The notes below the pieces were generated by a model, which saw only the letters and a program-made list of their open reading frames with translations, was not told the DNA's origin and made no database searches. This document shows positions 11,872-25,417 of a DNA stretch of 64,000 nucleotides, piece by piece. The stretch covers positions 1-64,000 of the forward strand of contig JAHBCN010002251.1 in assembly GCA_019359885.1 (NCBI GenBank), read 5' to 3'. The DNA comes from Listronotus oregonensis. Taxonomy: Eukaryota > Arthropoda > Insecta > Coleoptera > Curculionidae. The position numbers were made by a program, and so were the translations under genes. Position 1 is the first letter of the stretch. Each line of letters starts with the position of its first letter.

Positions 11872-13177
11872 TTTTACATAGATTCTTATAATGGGAGTAA
11901 TCATACACATAACTGTAGCTTTGTACCTCGCAGGTTAGTCAAGATGGCTCTTAGCTCTCCGACTACGAGCCATCTCATTCTTTTTATAAAATTACAAACT
12001 ATGCCTAATTGAGAAGCTTTTCAGCAAAACTGAATACATCCATTTTAACAAAATTTAGGAAAAGTACCTTTTTTCTATGTTTAAGAAGTTTCAGATAAAA
12101 CTTTTATGTTAATAGTAGACGTTCATTGCACAGTGAATCGAGCAGTAGAAAATATTTTCAAAAAATAACCAAATTAAGGTAATGTTTTTTAAAATTTTAC
12201 CTATGATTAAAGACAGTTTTTTTTGGAAAGTTATTATCAACATTTTAGACAAATTTTTAAAAAAAGTCTTAGCAAAAAACTAAAAAAAATGATAATTTAA
12301 ATAAATATTTTAACCCTATTAAGCCCAACACTATTTTCATATTTTTTTTATAGCAAGCGCTACATCTGATAAGTTTCTAGTTCTCTAAAATAACAATTGT
12401 TTTCAATGAAATACATTATTCGTCAAAATTTAAATCTTTAATTTTGTTAAAATGGATTTATTCGGTTTCGCTTATAAGCTCTTAAATTATTTTAAGCCAA
12501 TTAATTCCAACACACACACACAAAAAAGTCACAGAAAAGACACACAAAAGACAACGAAAATTAACTGACACACAGGAAATAACATGGTAAATTAGAACAT
12601 TTTGTCGCGTTTGACGAACTCCCTACGGCACTGACACCAATTTACAAAGTGTACCGGTCTACTGGGAATAAGGGAATTAAATTTATAGCAACGAAAAAGG
12701 ATTAATACGTTTTTGCGCGGGACGCTTTTAGCGGTGGGACTGGAGTGTTTCGCAAAATTATGTAGCATATCCTCATGAAATATGCAAGGTTTAATATAGT
12801 GATGGTACCTGCACTGTGCTGTGCTGTCAGCGGTTTCTCTGTCAATTTTTAGAGCGTCACTTTGGAAGGTGATGGATTAATGTGTGAAGTGCTGTAATGG
12901 GATTAATGTAAACTAGGTAGTTACAGGTTTTTAAAAATATTAAACGTTGCAATTTAGATTTAATATATTTGAGAGTTCTGGTAAAAGTGGGTTGTTATGA
13001 CAAAACAAAGCTTAAATATTGAATTAAAGATTTACACGATTTTAAAACTCAAATATATATGGAACCTTCGCGTACAAAGAGATACTTAATTTTTAAGTCA
13101 AAACATTTAATTTGAGTAAGAAAAGAAGTTGTAAAAAGTCCATTTAGTAAAATAATAATTGTCGGTTCTAATCAATA
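11872..13177. other. No gene recognised
   Basis: AT-rich sequence with a short (AC)n stretch near 12510. No domain or transposon end is recognised. Confidence 0.4.
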
Positions 13178-13179
13178 TA

Positions 13180-14651
13180 CACTGCGCACCAAAAATTAAC
13201 GCATAATTTTTAAAATCGTGGTAAATCAAATAGTTTTAATGTAATTTTTTACCTCCGGTATATTGTAAAGATTTATCGGTAGAATTGCAAAAACGCTGAT
13301 TTTGTTGGCATTTTTTGCAAGCAAATTGAAAACATTAGAGCAATTCTTCATTTTAATTTCAATTTAGTTTGGTTTAAATACGTTTTGCTAAATCGTCAAT
13401 AAAGTTTTTCAAGTTTATTAAGTGTTTTTCCTTAAAATAAACCAGCAGCAAGAAAATCGAAATTTGTCAGAATCTGACAGTATTAGAATCGTTATTCTTC
13501 GCAAAGAAGGATACACTCGACTCGCTGAACGATTTAATGTCACTCAGTCAACCATTTCAAGAGTTTTTACACGTTTTGCTGTAACTGACAGTAACTCAAG
13601 AAGACCCTTGATCAGGAGTGGTACTCCTGATCAAGACCGGTTTTTGAGATTTTGTACACTGAGACAAAGGTTTATTACCAGTACTACTCTACAAAACGAA
13701 TTTTTGGATCGTTATAATTTTAGAATCAGCATAAATACGATAAGGAGAAGACTTGACGCAGACGACCAGACTAGCCCATTATTGACTAGAGAGCATAGAA
13801 GGCAATGATTGCATTTTGCTCGTAAACATGTTATTTGGAATAATAAAGATTGGGGAAAAATAATGTTCACCGATGAATCCAGGTACTCTCTTTTTCTGAT
13901 GACAGGCGGAACAGAGTGTACAGAAGGCCTGGGGAACGCTACGTACAGTGTAACATTGTACAGTATGGTGGCGGTTCAGTAATGGTGTGGGGTGGGATTA
14001 ATTTGGAGGCTCGTACGGCGTTAGTTCGGATAGATTAAGGGCGGCTTAAAGCACAAAGATACATTACAGACATTTTAGAAGAGCATGTCTTGCCATTTGC
14101 CCCATTTGTTGGGGAGAACTTCATGCTTATGCAAGACAATGCCAGGCCACACATTGCAAGAATTGTGCAGTAATATTATCAGGAGGTTGGGATTTCTGCT
14201 ATGGTTTGGCCTGCGAGAGGTCCCGACCTCATCCCAATAGAACACGTTTGGGACATCGTAGGGAGACGACTACGACAACTACCGAACTCACCAAACACAT
14301 CAAACAGATCAACTGTTTTTGCGATTGGTTAAAATTTGAGATCAAATTAATTAAGAACAAATAAGAACGGTAATTCTTAGTATGGGAGATCGTTGTCAAG
14401 CAGTAATTAATGCCAAAAGAGGAAATACTCGATATTAGTTTAATTTCCTTGAACTTTAAACATTTCTAATTTCGTTATTTCTTTATGATGTCAGTTGGTC
14501 TTATTTCAACACATTTTTAGTAAACAAAAAAAAACGTTTATTATTTTAGATGTTCTAAGCGCAACCTTAAAGAACAAAATAAAAACCAAAAATTTTTTAT
14601 TGCGACTGAAATTATGATTTTAAAATTATGCGTTAATTTTGGTGCGCAGTG
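13180..14651 (+). mobile_element. Tc1-like transposon (DD34E), defective
   Basis: This is a complete Tc1-family element of 1472 bp. Terminal inverted repeats of about 38 bp begin cactgcgcaccaaaa at both ends. TA dinucleotides flank it at 13178-13179 and 14652-14653, as expected of the TA target duplication. It encloses a broken transposase (separate entry). Because the ends look intact, it could still be mobilised by a transposase supplied elsewhere, but that is inference. Confidence 0.9.
13424..14440 (+). pseudogene. Tc1-like transposase, disrupted
   Basis: A cut-and-paste transposase that would bind the flanking inverted repeats and insert at TA. The N-terminal part (13424-13805) reads as a helix-turn-helix DNA-binding region containing GYTRLAERFNVTQSTISRVF. 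A TGA at 13806 interrupts it. The first catalytic Asp follows in the same frame at MFTDES (13872). The second Asp (QDNARPH, 14135) and Glu (DLIPIEHVWD, 14240) are in another frame and have exactly 34 residues between them, giving the DD34E spacing of Tc1. A TAA lies between them. At least one frameshift separates the first Asp from the second. No ATG opens the frame, so the original start is not resolved. It is inactive as it stands. Confidence 0.88.
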
Positions 14652-14986
14652 TATTACTACGGAAACAGATATTTTAACAGACATTTTTGTTTAAAAAAGT
14701 TATCCACGTAATTTTAAGAATAAATAATTTTTCTTAAATTTTAGCGACCAAATTGAAAAAACAGCAAAGTAGATCTAATACAAATTAATTTTTTTATACA
14801 CCCCTGGCTTTTCAGAAAAAATGAAATAAATATGTAATAAATTTATTATTTACACTGTATTTAAAACAAGAAAAAATACTATTAGGTTTAAAATAACAAC
14901 AACAAAACCAGTTAAGGTTAGTTATTAAAATAAATTTTACAAGGATATACCCTCCAGACTAGTAATGGAAAATTTTTGGAAATATA

Positions 14987-15650
14987 CAGGGTGTCCCAGA
15001 AGTAATGGGACACAGAGCAACAGCACATTCCTTAGGTCAAAATAATGCAACTAACGTAAACTTGCCTTATCCCAAAGTTGATAATAACTAAGATACAGGA
15101 TGTTAAACTTTTATTTTTTTTTTCGTTTTTTTTGTAATTATTTCTTAACTAAATGACATAGAGGTAAAAACTTGGGGGTTCTTTGGGGCGAGAATTTCAA
15201 ATTCGTCCATGCTTTTAATGGGACTAGTAGAGGGCGCCAGCTACGGCCTACCACACTTGTTTTGGATGGCATAACTTTTTTAAAAGGTTACTATATCGAC
15301 CTGTTTATTAAAAAAAAGTTACTAAAATTCCCTCTGCGCCAAAAATGTATACTTTAATTAGGTCTGTAGAAGCAACTGTTTCCGTAGCTAGCGCCCTCTA
15401 CTAGCAACATCAAAAGTATGGACAAATTTGAATTTCTCTCCTCAAATAACCCCCAAATCCCCAATTTTGTACCGCTATGTCTTTTAGTGAAGAAATTATT
15501 ATAAAAAAAAACGAAAACAAAATTAAAAGTTTGACACCCTGTATCTTAGCTATTATCAACTTTGTGATAAGCCAAGTTTACGTTAATTGTATTATTTCGA
15601 CCTAAGGAATCTGCTGTTGCTCTGTGTCCCATTACTATTGGAACACTTTG
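14987..15650. mobile_element. Mariner-type MITE
   Basis: A 664-bp element flanked by TA (14985-14986, 15651-15652) with long inverted arms. The left outer end is cagggtgtcccagaagtaatg and the right is cattactattggaacactttg. An inner pair of ends (aggatgttaaacttttat / aaaagtttgacaccctg) makes the arms about 300 bp. The centre has a cgccctctactag / ctagtagagggcg palindrome. It is non-coding. Confidence 0.75.
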
Positions 15651-16096
15651 TATATTTCGAAATATTTTCTAAAACATATTAGGGAACTTTGGAAATATAT
15701 GGAAATATTAAAAATATAGAAATAAAAACTACAACACTCAAGGAACTCTAAGTTTATTATAGGTAATACCATAAATGGTCAGATTTGGCAGGATATTTTA
15801 AGAAACAAGTTAAATTTTAAAAATATTCAAATGCAAAATAATAATTAATTAACAATATAAAATACAGTCGCTATTGAGCTAACAATTGACGACACGATTG
15901 ATAGAATCGTAAACTTACTGATTTTTTTAGCCAATTTTTCCTTCTATCCGATAGCAAATTTCGATTTTTGAGATTTCAAAAGGGGTTATTTATACATTAG
16001 TGGAATTATCAAGTGACCTACTTTATTGTAAGATTCTACGAGGAAATATATTTTTAGAGATTTAAAGAATTGAAAAAATGTATCACTTATTCTTAT
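15651..16096. other. No gene recognised
   Basis: AT-rich sequence without any recognisable feature. Confidence 0.4.
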
Positions 16097-17064
16097 AGTC
16101 CTTTGGCTGGACCCTTTTGTACACGCCACCAAAGATCCATGAATTTTTGCAACGCTATCCGAAGTATTTTGGGTCGCTGATCATAAAAAAAAAAAATTTG
16201 AGGCCAAAAGTGGTCCTATTTTTTTTTATTCGTAGTGTTTGGTAGTTTTTGGGTTTTTTTTGTAATTTTCCTTACGAATTGTTATTTTATGAAAATATAG
16301 TTTAAACAAAGGTTGTAGAAAATTTAATTACGAACATTTTCCATTTTTTGTATGTGATTTTTCTGTACTTCGATAATCGACTGGAAGATGTTCATGCGCG
16401 GCCATTTCCTAACCTCTTTTGCTGTTTTTATCGATTATATCGCGATCACGATGATGTGCTTGAATAAGAATATGAAAACAAAAATCGTCCAGAAACATTT
16501 AACATGGTAATGTGACAGGTGGGGTAGTGCGTCGCACGTCGTTTTGTATAGTACTAGAGTACATTTATTGTATTTTTTTTTGCATAATAATTGTTTTCCC
16601 CGACACAAGTTCCTGACAAGGCGTCAATAACTCACTCCTAGATTACATAATCGACTGGAGGGGTCTCGCACTGCTAATCTGGGAACTTGATGTAAACAAA
16701 CAATAACAAGAGGTAAGCCACTGCATAGTATCTACATATAATTTATAAAAACAACAAAAGAGGTTAGAAAATGGCCGCGCATGAACACCTTCCAGTCGAT
16801 TACTCCTACAGAAAAATCACAAAAAAATGTTCGTAATTAAATTCTCTACAACTTTTTTTCGAAATATTTTTCCATAAAATAACGATTTGTAGGAAAAATT
16901 ACAAAAACCCCAAAAAATTACCAAAAACTGAAAATAAAAAAAATGGACCACCTTTGGACTCCAAAACCTTATTTTTCGTGATGAGCAACCCAAAACACTT
17001 CGGATACCGTGCAAAAATCCATGGACCTCTGGTGGCATGCTCAAAGGGGTCCAGCCAAAGAACT
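16097..17064. mobile_element. Foldback element, about 320-bp arms
   Basis: The arms 16097-16440 and 16750-17064 are inverted copies. They share ctttggctggaccc / gggtccagccaaag at the tips, ctatccgaagtattttggg in the middle and gttcatgcgcggccatt near the centre. The spacer of about 310 bp holds cgatcacgatgatg-type sequence with no domain. A related tip motif occurs in the small hairpin at 30036-30155. Confidence 0.65.
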
Positions 17065-17883
<819 letters not shown>

Positions 17884-17969
17884 GTTATTGTTTTCCTGAC
17901 CGTGTTATTAAATTAATAATTTTTAATTCTCCTGGGTTTTTCGTCATTTTTTAAAAAACTAATTTGAAA

Positions 17970-18040
17970 TAAAATTAAAACATTTCTTTGACGTTTCGGT
18001 TTATTTCCAATTAAACCATCATCAGAATCTAGAACAATAA
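17970..18040 (-). ncRNA. Hammerhead-ribozyme-like core, left repeat
   Basis: On the minus strand the core CTGATGA lies at 18025-18019. It is followed by a short hairpin (GGTTT pairing with AAACC), then GAAAC and GTC, the cleavage triplet. The ACGT after the GAA suggests a two-base-pair helix III, the minimal form reported for Penelope-like elements. Sequence before the core can pair with sequence after GTC if a small bulge is allowed. Cleavage is not shown. Confidence 0.5.
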
Positions 18041-18295
18041 GATGTTCTTAATGTCTTTATATATACAATTGGAAACAAAAACAAATAACAAAAATTAATT
18101 AAAGGAAACAAATATAAAGTTACATACCTTTTGCCTTTCATAAACTTCACTATCTAATAAGATTTAAAAAATTCAAAATAAAGATAAAAACCAAACACTT
18201 TGATGAAACTATTACCTTTACATCTTGAATGTTAGTGATGAAAAATAATATATTTTATAAATGTTGGGTCTAACCTTAACTGTAAATAATTACAA

Positions 18296-18520
18296 TTTAC
18301 TCATGAAAACGAAAATAATCATACAATTAACTTCCTTGATGTTACAATAGGTTATGATAATAATGGCATAATAAAAACAAACTGGTACACCAAACCGGGT
18401 CTGGTAGATACCTAAATTTCACCTCAAATACCCCAATTTTATACAAAAAAGTGTTGTAAAGTCATTGTTGACAGAGCTGTAAAACTTCTGATAAAAGCAC
18501 AGACAAAAGTTTAAAAAAAA
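18296..18520 (+). pseudogene. Penelope-like reverse transcriptase, C-terminal fragment
   Basis: The frame reads FTHENENNHTINFLDVTI, then WYTKPG and, after a stop, VIVDRAVKLL. This order (an NFLDV strand, a W-Y-x-K-P box, then a v-x-R-A helix) is the thumb-side region of Penelope-type reverse transcriptases. Those enzymes would copy the element RNA primed from a nicked chromosomal end. The catalytic YxDD region lies upstream and is absent here. Stop codons make it non-functional. It lies just inside the left inverted repeat, with the endonuclease downstream on the same strand. Confidence 0.7.
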
Positions 18521-18794
18521 AAAGAAATCCTACAAAAAAAAAAAATATCCAAAAAATTCACAGAACCAATTATAAAAGCTCGTATAAATCATTTATATAA
18601 CCCTAATAGAAATCAAAATAATAACAGTAATAAAGACAAGGAATATATTTCATTACCCTACAACCCTGAAATAAATCATAAAATAAAAAAGTATTGAATC
18701 CATTTAACATTTATGTATCTGAAAAACCGCTAAATAATTCTAAATCCCTCTTCCAAAACTAAAACCAGAAATCCCAAAATTAGATCAAACGAAC

Positions 18795-19058
18795 CTCATT
18801 TATAAAATAGATTGCCTTGATTGTCCAAAAACCTATATTGGACAAACAAAGCAATATTAAAAAAATAGAATAAATGAACACAAAACAAGCATAAGAAATA
18901 TTAAAGATAATTCAGCAGCTCTCGCTAATCATGCAATAGAAGAACTACATAATTTTAATTTCAAAAATGTTCAAATTCTAGATTCGAAACGAACTATAAA
19001 AAGAAACCTAAAAGAAATGATTCATATCAAAAAAAACAAAAAATACTGTAAATTTTAG
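18795..19058 (+). pseudogene. GIY-YIG endonuclease domain of Penelope-like element
   Basis: The frame reads IYKIDCLDC, then TYIGQTKQ, a stop codon, then RINEHKTSI, LANHAIEELHNF and KRNLKEMIHIK. This matches the order of the Penelope endonuclease: a Cys pair just ahead of the YIGQT half of the motif, an Arg and Glu-His segment, an ALA-x-H helix, and a terminal E-M-x-H-I-K block. The domain nicks target DNA to start target-primed reverse transcription. One TAA after TKQY breaks the frame. The CxxC before TYIGQT is the variant typical of this class. Confidence 0.78.
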
Positions 19059-19414
19059 GACTGACACTGTAATCTAAGTATCGTCTATAACGACCTAATT
19101 ACAGGATAATAAATGAAAATTTTTACCACCTATTAGGGCTGGAAAGCCCAAAATTATGTACAGTTAAGGTTAGACCCAACATTTATAAAATATACTCTAT
19201 TTTCATCACTAACATTCAAGATGTAAAGCGTAATAGTTTCATCGTTTAGTTTTTAAGTGTTTGGTTTTATCTTTATTTTGAATTTTTAAATCTTATTAGA
19301 TAGTGTAAGTTTATGAAAGGCAAAAGGTATGTAACTTTATATTTGTTTCCTTTAATTAATTTTTGTTATTTGTTTTGTTTCCAATTGTATATATAAAGAC
19401 ATTAAGAACATCTT

Positions 19415-19476
19415 ATTGTTCTAGATTCTGATGATGGTTTAATTCGAAATAAACCGAAACGTCAAAGAAAATGTTT
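19415..19476 (+). ncRNA. Hammerhead-ribozyme-like core, right repeat
   Basis: CTGATGA at 19428-19434 is followed by a hairpin with GGTTT and AAACC arms, then GAAAC at 19456-19460 and the GTC cleavage triplet at 19461-19463. The downstream AAAGAA can pair with the upstream TTCT and TT through a three-base AGA bulge, and such internal loops in helix I are usual for type I hammerheads. It mirrors the copy in the left arm. Function is inferred from the core only. Confidence 0.55.
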
Positions 19477-19533
19477 AATTTTATTTCAAATTAGTTTTTA
19501 AATGACCGAAAAACCCAGGAGAATTAAAAATTA

Positions 19534-20314
<781 letters not shown>

Positions 20315-20396
<82 letters not shown>
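20315..20396. repeat. (AT)n microsatellite, 82 bp
   Basis: An uninterrupted AT dinucleotide tract, the third within 2.8 kb. A mariner-type inverted repeat begins just after it. Confidence 0.95.
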
Positions 20397-20399
<3 letters not shown>

Positions 20400-20402
<3 letters not shown>

Positions 20403-21400
20403 CGGGTGTTTCTCAAAGGTGGTTCCCCCCTATAACTTTTTTATTTTTTAAGATGATAAAATGAAGTTTGGCATGTCGATATGTGACTTAAAAATGCACT
20501 GAATGACGTGTTCAATTGTTTCTGAGGATATCCGGTTTTACCGGAAATGACCTCAAATTTTGAATTTTAAATGGAACACCCTGTATTTTTTTATCCATTC
20601 GATTGAAAATGACATCCTAAATACAATGAGATCCCATATGTCAACTTTTGACATTTGTCTTTAAAATCATTTATTTTTAAAATTCAATCTAAAGTGCCAT
20701 GACGTCGTTAAAACAAGCAATTTTGAGTTAACGAGGTGTAAAAAAATAGTTTTAATTATCTGACGTATTTTATGTCTTTTTCAGAAAGGTACAAAGATTC
20801 AAAAATGTTATTTCTGGACATAACTCAATTTTTTTAAATGGAACGATGGTGGCTCGTTGTCATATTTGAAAAGAGCATTTTTTTGTGAATAATTTGATAA
20901 CCCACACTTGATGTTTTAAGTTAAATCAACACAAAAAAAAGCAAAAAATAGGCATAGTAGTGGTTGCTTGTAAAATTAATAAAACATCCGGTCCGTGGCA
21001 TTCGAAGAGAGTCATATGTATTTCGGTAATTTTGTTAGGTGGGCCTGGAAATAAACAAAAACATTACTGTTAAACAATAATGTTACACCGTTTAATAATT
21101 AAATGCGAGTTAGTTATTTAAAGTTATTGCTGTGTTTATTAATAGGGCATTTTGATATAAATACCTACAAATATAATAATTATTAATAATAATATAATAA
21201 TTATTATTCTTATAAGCAACAACTACTATGCCTATTTTTTAGCTTTTTTAGTGTTGATTTAACTCCAAATATTAAGTGTATAATATTTTTAACGGAAAAT
21301 GTCAAAATTTGACATATGGGGTGTCATTGTATTTGGGATGTCACTTTCTATTGAATAGATAAAAAAATACAGGGTGTTCCATTTAAAATTCAAAAGATAA
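20400..21400. mobile_element. Nested mariner-type MITE
   Basis: The outer arms are 20555-20680 and 21290-21400: tttaaatggaacaccctgta on the left and tacagggtgttccatttaaa on the right. An inner inverted pair surrounds ataggcatagtagtggttgc (about 20935-20970) and gcaacaactactatgcctat (about 21215-21235). The stretch 20400-20555 extends beyond the matched arm and may be flanking repeat. It is non-coding. Confidence 0.6.
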
Positions 21401-23383
21401 AACATATAAAATGATATCTGTCAAAAACAATTTCTATCAAAATTATTTTTTTAGATGGGAGCAACCAATATCTTCATTGGGTAGGTAGTATTGCATCTAA
21501 TATCATTATCGTAAAAAATGTATATTTATCTTTTGGCAAGTTTTAAAATTTATTCGAAAATTTCAGTGTTTATTCACAATTTAGTTAATTTTACTTTAAA
21601 TTTTTAACAAAACTAGATATAGGTAAAGTTGGTCACATCGGTTTTATGTTATGTTTTAATTCCTAAAAATATTAAATATTTTTATTTGCTCTTTTAAGAA
21701 AAAACCCATCTATGTCAAATTTGGTTTAATATAGTTTGGTTTTTTTAATCTGATTTATTTCTCATATTTGAGCCCTTTTACCGTACACCATCTATCAAAT
21801 TCAAAGTTATAAAAAACAAAAAAATATATATTTTTTAAATTAATATTTTCGTAAAAAGTGATTTTTGTAACCGTAAAAAGTTGTGTCTCGAAGGGTCTCC
21901 AAAAACACATAGTAAAAAGAAACAATTAAAGAGATTTTACGGTCATATGTCACGGTTAAAACTATCTTGAAAGATACATTTGGATATATCTTGTGCCAAC
22001 GTTTGCAAACACTGTTTTCAGCACATAGTTATGTGGAAATTATAAATTCACAATGAAATTATATACAGCTATGTGATATTATTTTTTAGCTTTCACTTAC
22101 TTTGTAACATAATTATTTTATGTTATTTAACATTTACTTTAACTAATCCCAACGTTTTGTCATAGTATTGGTGATACTGAAACTATTAGCCGCTTGGAAA
22201 TAACAAAGGACGCGGCAAATGTATCGTTTAGTTTGCTTTCTAAAACGTCTTGAAAAAACGTTGGATATGTGTAAAAATTGCCTAATTCTTTGCCCGCAAA
22301 ACATTATGGAAAAAAGATTTTTTCAGTTATTATCAGATTGGCAAATGCACATAACAAGTTGTTCGAATCAATAATATAGAAAAATCGCCCAATTTCTTAA
22401 ATTACCAAATCGGAAAAGACATACTGGAACACTGCTTTCGCCGATCATCACTCACAATAACGGTCAATGCAGGGTGTGAGGTGTGAAGTACTTACTTCGA
22501 AGAGTCGCGTCGTTGCAGATGGCAATCCAGTGTCGTCGCCAAGGCCGGCAGCAGGAGGAGTCAGGGGGTGACTGTCGACCCCCCCTAGGTTTTTAAAAAT
22601 TACTTAATTTACAATTAATTACAAATCCTTAAATTTTACAATATGGCCTAGTAATTTAAATGAGTATGATTATTATTTATAAATTAAGATTGGGGTACAT
22701 CTATTTGTGTTTTTAATTCAATTAATTCTAGACTAGCAAATTGACTTAAACTTTTTGACCCCTCTACATTTTTTTCTGGCGGCGGCCCTGGTTGTCGGGA
22801 AGGATAGGTTGGCAACTTTAATCAACACAAAAAAAATGCCAATAGGGGTGTCAGTTGAACCATCCTCAGCTTTGCATTTCAACCATTGGTAACGGAAGAC
22901 GTACAATTTCGTAACAAATCGCCAGACCATAGTTCATTATGACAATGTTCTATATATGTATATTATAAAATATTTAAATAAGGAATCAGATATTTCTTTA
23001 GCAAATTTTAAAAACTGCTTATACAAATTATGTAAAAAATTTAAGGATTATCTTTTAAGGTAATTCGCACGCGACAGTCACACGTCGCCCGTCCACAAGT
23101 CAAACCCTAATCTCGAATAAACATATTTTATCTTCGTCTCTTCTATGCCATCCGCGCCAATCTCACCCAACTCTTTCTAACAAAAATTGATTGTTGAACG
23201 GGCCGGGACTAGTACCAATACGAATCATGATACTTTTTCCTATTTTGGTTTAATTAGTGATGCTGTATTACGAATGGACCCCAAATTTAGCGCTGTTTTA
23301 ATAAGATCGAATACGCTTTACCAAAAGAGGTTCTCAATGCTTGAAAATATAATTTTTGTAGGAGACTGTACACACAACACATG
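21401..23383. other. No gene recognised; one GC-richer repeat-like patch
   Basis: The sequence is AT-rich except for 22500-22580 and 22755-22800, which carry C runs (cgacccccccta, gacccctctac) and ggcggcggccctgg. These look like parts of a dispersed transposon relic. A short frame at 23187-23384 (+) and one at 22733-22930 (-) resemble nothing I know. Confidence 0.35.
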
Positions 23384-23519
23384 AGGTCTGTTCGTTATTC
23401 AGTAATAGTTTACACTATTTTACACTTTTTGAACCCAACTAGTTCTAAAATACACCTTTTACAAGGGCGATTACGTAAAAAAAAATGGTGTACACTGTTT
23501 CTTATTAACAAACAGACCT
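23384..23519. mobile_element. Short MITE hairpin, 136 bp
   Basis: The ends aggtctgttcgttattcag and cttattaacaaacagacct are inverted copies, and the similarity continues inward over about 40 bp (agtttacactattt / aaatggtgtacact). It is non-coding. The target duplication is not clear. Confidence 0.65.
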
Positions 23520-23591
23520 ACTAAACTTTAAAAAATCAAATCTTACGAAAAGGTTTAAAAAATTTAAGGTTGATTTTAAATATTTCTAATA

Positions 23592-24434
23592 CAGTAAAAC
23601 TTGTCTATAACGGCCACCATAAAATTAAGAATAATTTGCCTTTATAGAAGGGTGAACAGTAATGCCAGGTAACAGTTATTCAAGGCTAAAAAATGTTCAA
23701 CTTTTAAATTGTTTGCTGCCTCAAGTGCCTTTTGTTTAATTAAGGATTTACATATTGGAACATTTTTACCTCTTGCTTTGCAGAACCAATTGTAGACTAC
23801 TTGGTCTACTGCCAATCCTCCCGACTTTTAGAATTTCTTTTTTTGTTTTAAATTAACCTTTTTCAAACATTCGATTTAGTTTAGCTTTGTTCCTGATAAT
23901 AGCATTAATTTGGGATTTTCCAACACCAAACTTTTTAGCCAGTTTTCGCGAACCCAAAGCGTACTTTTTCACTTTTCGCGATAACATTAATTTTTTCTTT
24001 CAGTGACAAAGGATTTCACTTTGGGAACATGATTAAACAGTTTTCGATTCCGAACACGATAAGTTTATTCTTCGATTTAAGAAACAACTAAAAATATAAT
24101 GTGAAGATAATCCCCCAAGCCACTAATGCTATTTGACCTGGCCATAAATATTATTGTTGGGTATTTTCTCGTTTAAAATTTGCAGGATACAATCATCAAG
24201 TGATGAAATACAAATTAACTTAAAGAATTTCCAGCCAATATAAAAAGGTACATTTACCTGAAATAGATTATAAAAATTGAGATTTGTCTGGCCGTGGCTG
24301 TTTTATAAGAGTGTCTATTATCTAAGGGTATTTCTGCACGGGATTTCCTATTAAGCAGATTTTGGTTAGCTTAAACGTGGCCGATAACACCGGTGGCCGA
24401 TATAAAAGGGTGTCCGTTAACACAAGTTTTACTG
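23592..24434 (-). mobile_element. Pogo-like transposon, internally deleted
   Basis: The element is 843 bp and flanked by TA at 23590-23591 and 24435-24436. Its ends begin cagtaaaacttgt and share about 25 bp (ataacggcca / tggccgatata). The single coding remnant is the minus-strand CENP-B-type helix-turn-helix described separately. The rest of the transposase is missing, as in many pogo/Tigger deletion derivatives. Confidence 0.8.
23850..24035 (-). pseudogene. CENP-B/pogo N-terminal DNA-binding domain
   Basis: The minus strand encodes the phrase GSRKLAKKFGVGKSQIN followed by AIIRNKAKLN, the recognition half of the CENP-B/Psq helix-turn-helix that binds pogo ends. Upstream on the same strand, in another frame, is MFPKVKSF followed by further basic residues, the normal start of these proteins. 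Stops and frameshifts break it. No DDE domain follows within the element. Confidence 0.72.
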
Positions 24435-24436
24435 TA

Positions 24437-25417
24437 CTTTGATTTATATAGTATTAGTTTTCAAAAAATATCGTTAGAGCCATCTTCGAGAAATTCCAAA
24501 ATAAATGCATGGCTTTCATACACAACAGATATCGACAATGTTAATAAGGCACAATTTAATTATTAATATCTCGTTTCACAGACGTTAACAAAATTTCGTT
24601 TTTTTTTTGTCAATTATTTTTTATTAACCCTTTATTTCAATTTCCTTTAATTTTTAAGAAAAGCCGTTTTACGAGTGCACTACCCTAACATAAAAAAAAT
24701 TAAAATAAAATGCCTTTTTTTGCGTAACACTTAATACGCAGGTGGCCATCTGAGTTATCTGCCTCTAGTTTTATTTGTTACATAAAAAGAAAACTATAAT
24801 ATAATGCCATTTTTCTCTTTACTAGAAAACTCAATAATTGATTACATTCATTCTTTCTTAGATGGCGTATTTTATTGATCCACCAAAATAGTCAATGTTC
24901 CAACAGCCCAACCCTGTGATAAAGAAGTGGACTCCTTAGTAGATTGTTGGATCGTCAGCAAATCACAAGAACCTACCCACAGAGGTAGTGTCTATTTTCA
25001 AAGTTCGATTTTTGTGTAATTTTGGTAAAGCTGCGCCATCTATTGCAATGCATCTAAACCTTCTGTGCGTTCTGCTTTAAACCTTTAAAGCAAACAGCCA
25101 GCTTGTCTAAAATCAATATTGCGAATTAAACATATACAATCTACACATACAGAAAGAGTGAAATGCGGCTTCAGCTATTTTCTGTAAGATGGTGCTCAGT
25201 TCGCTTTAAACAGAGAATCGATAGTTTGCCGTCGAGTACAAAATATACCGCGGTTCAGACGTTGTCGGGTCGGGTTGACAGTATTAAATTAAGGTTGGCC
25301 AGCTCAAGGGATTTTAATTTTGAGTAATAAAATTATTATAAAAAAACAATACATAATAATTATGACAAAATTATAAAATAACACCAGTTAAAGCTTTAGC
25401 TATTATCAAGCTGATTA
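24437..25417. other. No gene recognised
   Basis: AT-rich sequence with a slightly GC-richer part at 24880-25310. No domain, RNA gene or repeat end was identified. Confidence 0.35.

Noticed and set aside
23187..23384. Possible viral or host coding fragment (65 codons)
   Set aside because: No recognisable motif, no intron or neighbour support, and it ends next to a MITE.
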